Positions 43,471-64,000 of a stretch of DNA of 64,000 nucleotides are shown here, in pieces (position 1 is the stretch's first letter; each line of letters starts with the position of its first letter). The notes under the pieces were generated by a model. The model saw only the letters and a program-made list of their open reading frames with translations. It was not told the DNA's origin and did no database searches. The DNA comes from Gadus chalcogrammus (Eukaryota; Chordata; Actinopteri; Gadiformes; Gadidae). The translations under genes were made by a program, and so were the position numbers. The stretch is from contig NC_079412.1 of assembly GCF_026213295.1 (NCBI RefSeq), forward strand, positions 10,181,211 to 10,245,210, in the 5' to 3' direction.

Positions 43471-43929
43471 GCCCACTTTGGTGTCATCACAAAACGCTCA
43501 AATGCTAATTCTGAAGCCATCCTATGAAGTCTCACCGGGTCTATTATACTTTTTATTTCTTCTGGTTTTGTACAGCAATAACAATAATAATGATCATAAT
43601 GATTCCTTATGATGATGATTAATAATGAGTACTATCTATTCATAATTATTAATATTTGTAATTATTATTAGTTGTTGTATGGTACTTTGCGTCCGTAATT
43701 TAATGGATGACCAAAACAATGATTTATTCATATAATTACGTCATCTCCATTGAAAAGATAGATTACCTAGGTTAATCATATTTACATTGGTGGGAACAGG
43801 ATTACCCTGAACACACCTGTTTACTGTATGTGTGCGCGTGGGTGTATGTGTGGGTGGTTGGGTGTGCACATATGTGTTTGTGTGTGTGTGTGTGTGTGTG
43901 TTTGTGTGTGTGCACGTGTGCGTGTGCGC

Positions 43930-43994
<65 letters not shown>

Positions 43995-44337
43995 TGTGTC
44001 TGTGTCTGTGTGGGGTACGCATAACAGCTTCCTTGTTGTGGTTACCTGGTTATATGTTTGTTTCCCTTCAAGTTCCCTTTATATGTATTAACATATGGTC
44101 GTGCTATAATAGAGACCTTGATATTGCATGATGTAATACAACCTCTAGATTCTTCCCAGTGTGAGGAATGTTTTATGGAAAGCACGTCTTCCTTATAACT
44201 TTGACAAGTTGTTGATGATGGAAGTTCATTCATGTTCCTCAATCACTTCTGCCTTCACTTTCTGACGAATTCAATCAGTCCCAGTTCTTTTGCGCTAAGA
44301 ATTTTTCGATGACATCACATTTAATGCTGACAATCAT
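43471..44337. other. Gap between ormdl2 and il23a
   Basis: It holds AT-rich sequence (43550-43740) and a long GT microsatellite with variants. No exon was seen. il23a transcription ends near its right border. Confidence 0.55.
43877..44011. repeat. (TG)n microsatellite
   Basis: A long TG run with a few CG, CA and TT interruptions. Shorter GT-rich sequence extends leftward to about 43828. Confidence 0.95.
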
Positions 44338-44665
44338 TTTATTGATCAGAAAAGGTTATCCAGTTCCATTCAGTAATTAAGGTTGACATTATGAGATTAA
44401 ATAATTAGCAATATATCTTAATAAATAATCTGCAATATATGAATAGGTATATTTCATAGAAAATACAATTCAAACCAAGTAACATTTCAAATGCACGAAA
44501 CGTATATTGATTAACACTGTGAGCATATACCACGTCATCCTGAGATGACTAAGGAACACATGTCTCTAATTTGACCAATGTGATCATTCAAGACTACTGA
44601 TTATCTCCCCCCTCGCTGTCTGGCGGCGGGTAACACTGTGCAGAACGTTGGGCTGCTTCCTGGGT
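44338..44665 (-). promoter_or_regulatory. il23a: il23a 3' UTR with an AU-rich instability element
   Basis: On the minus strand the 3' UTR reads to an AATAAA at 44343-44338. At 44428-44420 it contains TTATTTATT, the classical AU-rich nonamer. A further ATTTA pentamer lies at about 44399. Such elements recruit decay factors such as TTP to cytokine mRNAs. Confidence 0.6.
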
Positions 44666-45229
44666 CTACATGCACTGACCAGCAGAGCCCTGGCTGTGCT
44701 TGGCTGGGTCACCCAGGGCGAAGACACGAGCGGCGAGGATGGAGAAGGAGAAGAGCCTCTCCATGACATAGTGGCACAATTCGTCTTCCCATACGTCCCC
44801 CTGGTCCAGCGCAGTGGGAGCGCTGAACTGTAGAAATAAGACAACACAAATTTGTTAAACACCACCTTTTGTTATACAGGATTCATGTTTGTTTTCTGCC
44901 CATGGTTTATGTTAAATTGATCAGAAAACTGGTGTAACAACCCATGCATTATCTTTAATACGCCCTGTTAGATAGTTATGATATTCACATTGACAGTATA
45001 TATAATATGATATCTACGCACCTCGCTGGGGGGTAATTTTCCTGTGGCACTCGCACAATTCCTCATGTCTGTGTAGAACTTATCCAGCGGTTGTTTTATC
45101 TTCTTGGTGAACTTGGAACAGACTTGCAGTTTGCCAAGCTGCTCCACCTCAGACTGGTACATCCTCAGCACAGCAGACATCTTCATGATGCATGGCTAGA
45201 AAACCATTGTGGAATATAACATTATGATT

Positions 45230-45286
<57 letters not shown>

Positions 45287-45753
45287 TTGCAGATAATGAT
45301 GAAGATGGCGACGATGATGATGATTAATATTATTAATTGAATATCCCATTTTATAACACATGTGTGTGTGGCTCACCATAGAGTTCTGTCTGAGGCTGCT
45401 GGGATCACACTTGTCCTGAGTCTCCATCCATGGAATGATGGTCGGAAAACTGGTCTCATTTGGAATTCCAATAAGCGTCTGCAATGCATTAGAAAACAAA
45501 CTTAGTTTCAACTTAGTTTCTCTACCATGCTCATTAAATGTCATATGTTCAAATGTTAAAGACTAATAATTCCATGTAAAGGACTTTAAGACAAACTTAC
45601 CTCGACTGATAGATTTCGAGCAATTTCGTTGAGCTGGGACGAACTGTTTTTGACACTGATGCACGCATCCTCCACCCTGTCCCCAGTCGGAGCGCCTGAG
45701 GCTTTGGCAAAGATGAACACGATGGCAACGATGAATCTGAAGTTTGGCTCCAT
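44666..45753 (-). CDS. il23a: Interleukin-23 subunit alpha (p19)
   Basis: IL-23p19 is a four-helix secreted cytokine chain that pairs with IL-12B (p40) and drives Th17-type responses. Four coding exons are read on the minus strand: 45601-45753, 45377-45478, 45022-45195 and 44666-44827. They total 591 nt, or 196 aa; human is 189 aa. All introns are phase 0, as in this cytokine family. A signal peptide (MEPNFRFIVAIVFIFAKASG) precedes helix A. Exon 2 has CDPSSLRQNSM, matching the CDPxxLRxNS motif of mammalian p19. The last exon has FSILAARVFALGDP, matching the helix D motif AARVFAHG. The gene stands head to head with pan2, as in human, which supports the call. Sequence identity to mammals is low outside these motifs. 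Confidence 0.88.
45231..45286. repeat. (GAT)n microsatellite in il23a intron 2
   Basis: About 18 GAT units lie between coding exons 2 and 3 of il23a, with imperfect GAT/GAC repeats to about 45325. Confidence 0.95.
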
Positions 45754-45809
45754 GACGACTGCTGTTTTGTTGTATGTGATGTCCAGCTTTGGTTCTCTTG
45801 CTGTGTTTC

Positions 45810-45890
45810 TGTGACCGGCTCTTGAACTTAGAATCGAATATATAGGCCTAGTGCAGCAGCGGCTGTGACTCACGCGGAGTTTCCTGGGCG
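45810..45890 (-). promoter_or_regulatory. il23a: il23a promoter: TATA box, AP-1 and kB-like sites
   Basis: On the minus strand a TATATA box lies at 45844-45839, about 85 bp upstream of the start codon. Further upstream are a perfect AP-1 site (TGAGTCA, 45872-45866) and an AGGAAACTCC at 45885-45876, one base off the NF-kB/c-Rel consensus. Mammalian IL23A is known to be driven by c-Rel and AP-1, so the arrangement is plausible. Spacing and function are inferred. Confidence 0.6.
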
Positions 45891-48516
45891 AGTTCATCTC
45901 ATTCAAATATTTTTTTTTTTATTATTATTATTATTATTTATTGTTATAAATCACGCAGGTAGGCTTGCACGTTTAATCGCACCGGAACCAAGTAATTTAT
46001 TTTTGAATAATGCAGTTACATTGGGAATTTAATAAATTCATATATATTTTTTAATTGTATTATATAGGCCTCTGCAATGAAACCACATTATTATGGTTAT
46101 TGATCCATCATTAATATAGTAGATGATCTTTCAAAATCAATTAGATATTAAAGGCAATTATGGAACCCTTAGAGAATGATCTATAGGCTATTCTACTGGG
46201 CTACTTTTTTCCATCTCCCCCTTCTGTAGCAGAATAATGTGTTATACGAGAGCAACCGATATAGGGGCATAGGTGGACGATATCACATCTTTTTCGTTCA
46301 CAATTAAGAATTTAATATCTAGTTGTGTGTTTAACGCACACAACTAGGCTACATTTCCCGGGAAATTTGAGCAGCGCCTGAGCTGCCCACGCGTAACCCG
46401 TACACCTGATCATCGCCACCGCTCGGGAAAGTCTACAGCCGTTGAGATGGATGTTAACGCTTAAATAATCATAAAGTAGCAGACCCTGATTGGGTTCATA
46501 TTTATTTTGTTGTTCAATTTATTTTTACCACTCTTGGATGGTTGGCCGCATTGTGATGGGAAATCCATTTAGGCCTATGTATATAAATTGTTTCTTACTG
46601 GCGAGATATATTCAATTAGTAGATATGCAACACGTGAACCTCCTAAGATGGCGCAATTTTATTTGTTCGCTATCTCGGGATATTGGGACATTTCCCATGA
46701 TTTGAGATCTCAATCTCATCGCTTGACAGTCAAAAACGAATAAACCGCTAATAAAAACAAATACATCCCAGCAAAAAGTGTTACCTTGTTTATTTTTGGA
46801 GTAGGCACGTAGACCTACTAAAACAATTATTCACCTCATGCTCCGTGAATAGTGGGGAATAGCCCCCGAGGCCGAAGGTCGATGCTGGGGCTATTCCTAT
46901 TCCCCATTCACTTCAACCTCGGCAAATAATTGTCAATTATTAGGCATTTGTTTAGGCTCTTAAAAAATGTTAAAGTCCATTAAGCTCGTAGTTGAAATAA
47001 CATTTGATTTAAAAACATTGTTTACGCAGTTTTACTTTTGATTTTACTTCCAAACGTAGGTAGCCTACATCGCGGTCTCAAATGTCCCGGAAAATGTGTG
47101 GGTCTGCGTTCAACCTACAACTGCATACTCACTTCTTAATAAAAAAGTTGTGATAGGCTATGTGAAATGTGATATCGTCAATTTGTATGGCCCTTTATGG
47201 GTGCTGGTCTCTCAGAAGAAGGAGTTCAAAAGGTAGCCTAAAAAGAAAAAGAAAGAAAAACAAATAGTTCCCCTGAGAAGAGTATAAACAAACAACACAC
47301 GTTTTCACAAGATACAAGATAGTTCACACACACAAAAAGGAATTCCGCCAGAGGCTGATGCCGGCGGGAAAACCCAGAGGGGATGATGCGGCTGAGTGAG
47401 TTAGCCGAGTGCGTCTCAAATAAATCACACGGAATGGCCTGCCAAATTCTAAATAAAAATGGACTGTTACAGTTATGCTCTCCATCGATGAGAAACCCTC
47501 TTTAACATGTCAACACATCTCTGCAATTATTTGAGCTTTAACTAGTGGACTTCAAACGGATTTATTTTAAATAAACGTTGTTGAAATAAATGCTTCAATC
47601 AATCAATCAAATTGGGTCCAATGTATATTATTAAATGAATAGTAACTTCACTACTACGACTGCATTGAGGATACACAACTTATATTCCCAATAACTAATG
47701 CAATGTAATTTATGTCGTTAACCTTTATTGGTAGTATTCATGGGGACAGCAAGGCTGTGCAATTCTTGATTAAATTATGCCTCCATGATTCATAGCCATC
47801 ACAATCACTGTTTGTGTAGTGATTGTAAACACTACGCAATCACTACGCTCCCAACACAAACACTTTTACGTTTGTGTAGTGTTCAGCAACTCAGTAGTGT
47901 CGTTGAACCGTAGTGTGGTTGAACCGTAGTGTTGTTGAACATCCCCCTACTGGAAGCGGATGTACTTTCATTCTTCTGTTATTGTTGTGAACCAGCATGT
48001 GTCGACTTTGTATGTGAAATAGTATTTGACAACTAGCCGTAATCGTTATGTAGGTGACGCTAAACCTTTAATTCACCGCAATTATTTTGAAATATAACTA
48101 AAATATTTCAACGTCTACATGTTGTTAGCTACCTTAGCATATGTGTAGCCCTGGTATGATAGCTACAACACCGCTATACTGTCTAACTGGATCTATAACG
48201 CAAGGGTAACCGAACGAACCTTCGCTACGATAACGGTTTAAATCAGCTCTAATAAGGAGGATGCTACTATGATCTTGCGTGTTTTTCTATTGCAACATGA
48301 TTACCATTGATGATAAATGAGTTGTGGGATAGCTAATGGGTTAGCCACGCTACTTTAGCTGCTTCCAGAATATGCGCTCTTTTCCTAAACAGCGCTAGAA
48401 CCCAATAGTGTGATCTCGCTTTTTGACTTGTTAGCTAACTTTGTATTTTTACTGTCACGAGTACTACAAAAAAATACATATTTCAATACTAGTTTTTACT
48501 TTCTTCCTTATTTTAG
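45891..48516. other. Divergent intergenic region between il23a (-) and pan2 (+)
   Basis: No coding exon is supported. It contains an ATT-rich run (45908-45945), a hairpin MITE (46823-46933), and a set of short inverted repeats around 47800-47950 (GTAGTGATTGT / GCAATCACTAC). The acceptor at 48515-48516 (TTATTTTAG) shows that pan2 has at least one untranslated exon somewhere in this stretch. Confidence 0.55.
46823..46933. mobile_element. Small hairpin MITE, about 111 bp
   Basis: The ends ACAATTATT and AATAATTGT are inverted. Inside, GTGAATAGTGGGGAATAGCC pairs with GGGGCTATTCCTATTCCCCA nearby, so the whole unit folds into one long hairpin with a GC-rich loop. Size and structure fit a miniature element. 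No second copy is in this window. Confidence 0.65.
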
Positions 48517-48534
48517 GCCGACTAAGCTTCACTC

Positions 48535-61204
<12,670 letters not shown>

Positions 61205-61877
61205 GGAGCTGACGCCTTCCGCTCCAAGAGGGTTAGCGGACCAATGTAAATACGTTCTCCTGTACGTTGTACACTTTTTTCCTGGTGCTCGTACCGTACA
61301 GGTGAAACTATTTGACATATCAAGGAATGAGAACCTTTGACATCTCGGTTCCCTCAGTTGGGACTTTTTTGCGTCTAATTCTTTATTGAACGTGAGCAAA
61401 GTGGATAAAATACCAATGGTTTTTTTGTATGTAAATAAAGTTGATTTGATGACCTTGAAATTGAATTGTGATTATTTAGGGCTTTTTCAATTTAATAGAT
61501 GAGCTTGTTTGTTAATATTTAAGGTTGAATAACTTAAAATTCAACCTTAAAGTAATAATCTTACTCAAAGCTATGCAACACATCCAACTATAGGAGTCTG
61601 TGTTTCAACTTGACACTCTGCTGTGGTATGGGTGAGGACGTGCAGTGTCAGGTGTGAAGCTACCAAACAAGTTTTAAAAAGGCACTGCACTAGTTTAGCC
61701 AAACATCCTTAATGGCAATTGCCTCTTTGTTTAACAAACGACTCCATCTAGTGGTCGTATTTGGTATTATGCACATTATATTAAAAATAGATCATAGCCT
61801 CCAGTAAGTCCAGCCCAGACTTTGTTTATAACCCTATATTTCCCCTGTGGGAGAGAGTCATCTAATGTTTATATTAA
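61205..61877 (+). terminator. pan2: pan2 3' UTR and downstream flank
   Basis: The pan2 3' UTR ends near an AATAAA at 61434-61439. The remaining AT-rich sequence to the piggyBac element contains an inverted pair (TTTAAGGTTGAA / TTCAACCTTAAA near 61518-61552) and no gene. Confidence 0.65.
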
Positions 61878-62067
61878 CCCTTATAAGGTGTTCGGGTCTG
61901 TGGGACCCGTTTTCAGTTTTTAGCTTTATAAAAGTGATACAAATAATTATTTTTTTGAACTAAGATTCATTGGCTTTGGCTCATTTTCTGTGAGGAACAT
62001 AAATCAGAAAACATTTTCAATGACCCCCCCTGTATACCCCCCCATCACATTTATATTACACACAGGG

Positions 62068-62207
<140 letters not shown>

Positions 62208-62390
62208 GGGGAAAGAGTAAAGCAGGTGAATGGGCCCTTGGTGTGAGCACCCACAGTGTGCACCCACTGTTTGCAACCTTGTGCATCCCGCGCAAGGTTG
62301 CAAAATTGGAGCACCCAACACTATCAAGCTTGGGGACCTGACACTATAAAAAAGCTCTGTCAGCGTGGTTCCATACCACAACTGATCAAG

Positions 62391-63259
62391 ATGGCAAAGC
62401 GATTCTCTGTTCAGACTGCCCTACAGTTGATATTTGAAGAGACAGAGGGTTTTGATGGTGATGCAGAGGAAATAGTTTCGGAAAGTGAGGATAACATTTA
62501 AGAGTCTGACACCGAGTTTGAAGAGGAGGATGAGCATCAGCCAGCTCCGAAACGTAAAAGAGCCTCAGGACTAGCCCTTCAGCAGCCAGGACAAGCCTGC
62601 GAGCAGCAAGCCCCAGGACCATCCCGTGAGCAGCCAGGACCAGCCCGCAAGCAGCCAGCCCCAGGAACATCCCGTGAGCAGCCAGGACCAGCCCGCGAGC
62701 AGCCAACCCCAGGACCAACCCGCGAGTAGCCAGCCCCAGTACCAGCCCGCGAGCAGCCAGCCCCAGGACCAACCCGCGAGCAGCCAGCCCCAGGACCAAC
62801 CCACAAGCAGCCAGCCCCAGGAACAACCCGCAAGCAGCCAGCCCCAGGACCAACCCGCGAGCAGCCAGCCCCAGGACCATCCCGCAAGCAGCCAGCCCCA
62901 GGAACAACCCGCAAGCAGCCAGCCCCAGGACCAACCCACAAGCAGCCAGCCCCAGGAACAACCCGCAAGCAGCCAGCCCCAGGACCAACCCGCAAGCAGC
63001 CAGCCCCAGGACCATCCCGCAAGCAGCCAGCCCCAGGACCAACCCGCAAGCAGCCAGCCCCAGGAACAACCCGCAAGCAGTCAGCCCCAGAAACAACCCG
63101 CAAGCAGCCAGATGTAGGACCAGCCCGTCAGCCAAAAAGAAACGCTGTGAAGTGTGTGGACCCATGATGGACAGAAAAACACAATATACATGCAACCAGT
63201 GCAAAAAATACATATGCAATACACACACAGTGAGACTCTGCCCCTCATGGGTGGTATAG
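62391..63259 (+). pseudogene. Broken piggyBac transposase: N-terminus, tandem-repeat middle, C-terminal zinc finger
   Basis: The ATG at 62391 opens MAKRFSVQTALQLIFEETEG and an acidic stretch, typical of piggyBac N-termini, then a TAA at 62499. The same frame continues (EEEDEHQPAPKRKRAS) into repeats and hits a TAG at 62727. A different frame at about 63137-63259 encodes KKRCEVCGPMMDRKTQYTC, then NQCKKYICNTHT and LCPS, the Cys/His-rich C-terminal finger of piggyBac transposases. The whole DDD catalytic core, about 400 residues, is absent, so it cannot be active. Confidence 0.8.
62590..63115. repeat. 27-bp tandem repeat in the piggyBac element
   Basis: About 19 copies of a unit like CAGCCCCAGGACCAACCCGC + AAGCAGC. 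Being 27 bp, it keeps frame and would encode a 9-residue repeat (EQPAPGPTR in one frame, SSQPQDQPA in another). Confidence 0.93.
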
Positions 63260-63650
63260 TCTGATATACGTATAATGGCTGTGTTCAAAGGCTTTAATGT
63301 GTTGTTCAGACAGATGTTATTAAGTATGTTTCAATTTCTAATGATGTTGATTATTTCCCAGTTATGCCTGTTTTATGAGGCATTTCCTTATTTTGTTGCA
63401 TTTTAATAAATAAAAAAATAAAAACGAGTGGCACCTCTATTCATAAATGTGATTTAACAAAGGTAAAGGGATCAAATTTAACATATGTGTTGTTTATATT
63501 ACTTGCAATTGGGTTAAGGGTAACCATTTGGTGAGTATTTAAAAAAAAAAGTTAGATTATGTTGAATTAAAAGGCCTAAAATGCAATGGGTCCACCAGAC
63601 CCAGCAGCACCTCCTGTGTAACAAAAACACGAACACCCTATGAGGGTTAA

Positions 63651-63748
63651 TTCAGGAGAATTTCAGGCACACTAGAGGCCTTCATGTCTAGAGACAAAGT
63701 GATGTGCTATGACACACGCCTCCACCTAGTGGCTGCCCAAGTCCCATA
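63651..63748. other. Short spacer between piggyBac element and end-of-window repeat
   Basis: No gene or repeat unit is recognised in this short stretch. Confidence 0.5.
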
Positions 63749-64000
63749 GGAAATGGGTGACCTAGTAAGCAAACCTCAAGTTAACATCTGGTTAGGGGAA
63801 ATGGGTGACCTAGTTAGCAAACTTCAAATTAACATTTGGTTAGGTGAAATGGGTGACCTAGTTAGCAAACCTCAAATTAACATTTGGTTAGGTGAAATGG
63901 GTGACCTAGTTAGCAAACCTCAAATTAACATCTGGTTAGGTGAAATGGGTGACCTAGTTAGCAAACCTCAAATTAACATTTGGTTAGGTGAAATGGGTGA
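63749..64000. repeat. 48-bp tandem repeat, truncated by the window end
   Basis: At least five units of about 48 bp with core AAATGGGTGACCTAGTTAGC and AACATTTGGTTAGGTG. The first unit is the most diverged and the later ones are nearly identical. The array continues beyond the window. Confidence 0.95.

Noticed and set aside
62386..63288. A 300-codon reverse-strand frame with GLAACGLFL repeats
   Set aside because: It is the antisense of the 27-bp repeat in the piggyBac element. The forward strand carries the recognisable transposase remnants.
63749..64000. CRISPR-like direct repeats
   Set aside because: The 48-bp units are contiguous tandem copies with no unique spacers, in a vertebrate sequence. 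The same reasoning rejects the pan2 intron 4 array.

Overview
The window looks like nuclear DNA from a bony fish. The genes have introns with GT-AG borders, the proteins read as vertebrate orthologues, and there is a tRNA-derived SINE plus several DNA-transposon families typical of teleosts. Very long dinucleotide runs are unusually common, which would suit a codfish-like (gadid) genome, but that assignment is only a guess. There are no bacterial, plasmid or phage genes.

Eight genes could be assembled exon by exon with reading frames that join exactly. In order they are nr4a1 (+, 2034-4610, 594 aa), gtsf1 (-, 9198-14177, 185 aa), letmd1 (+, 20054-24297, 361 aa), cd63 (-, 25692-29295, 239 aa), nemp1 (+, 31694-38438, 434 aa), ormdl2 (-, 40614-42024, 153 aa), il23a (-, 44666-45753, 196 aa) and pan2 (+, 48535-61204, 1206 aa). 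From memory, all eight human orthologues lie on chromosome 12q13, so this is a conserved syntenic block packed into about 60 kb. The head-to-head il23a/pan2 pair has the same arrangement as in human. The genes are not one pathway: they cover immediate-early transcription (nr4a1), germline piRNA silencing (gtsf1), mitochondria (letmd1), endosomal membranes (cd63), the nuclear envelope (nemp1), sphingolipid control (ormdl2), cytokine signalling (il23a) and mRNA deadenylation (pan2).

Most of the rest is repeat and transposon. gtsf1 intron 1 holds a nest of inverted-repeat elements with a hAT relic at its core. The gtsf1-letmd1 gap holds a 0.9-kb minisatellite, a 601-bp MITE and a Tc1/mariner relic. 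The last intron of nemp1 carries a 2.7-kb element with hAT-like ends around a broken Harbinger-type ORF. pan2 introns carry a splice-site-bearing minisatellite, a SINE, a 2.86-kb near-perfect palindrome and a MITE. Downstream of pan2 is a piggyBac element with TTAA target duplications whose transposase core has been replaced by a 27-bp repeat.

I found no new enzymatic or defence system. The most unusual object is the giant foldback palindrome in pan2 intron 12 (53385-56244), with 11-bp-phased CCGTACGG sites near both ends. All exon borders are predicted by eye from splice signals, frame and family knowledge; nothing was aligned by computer.
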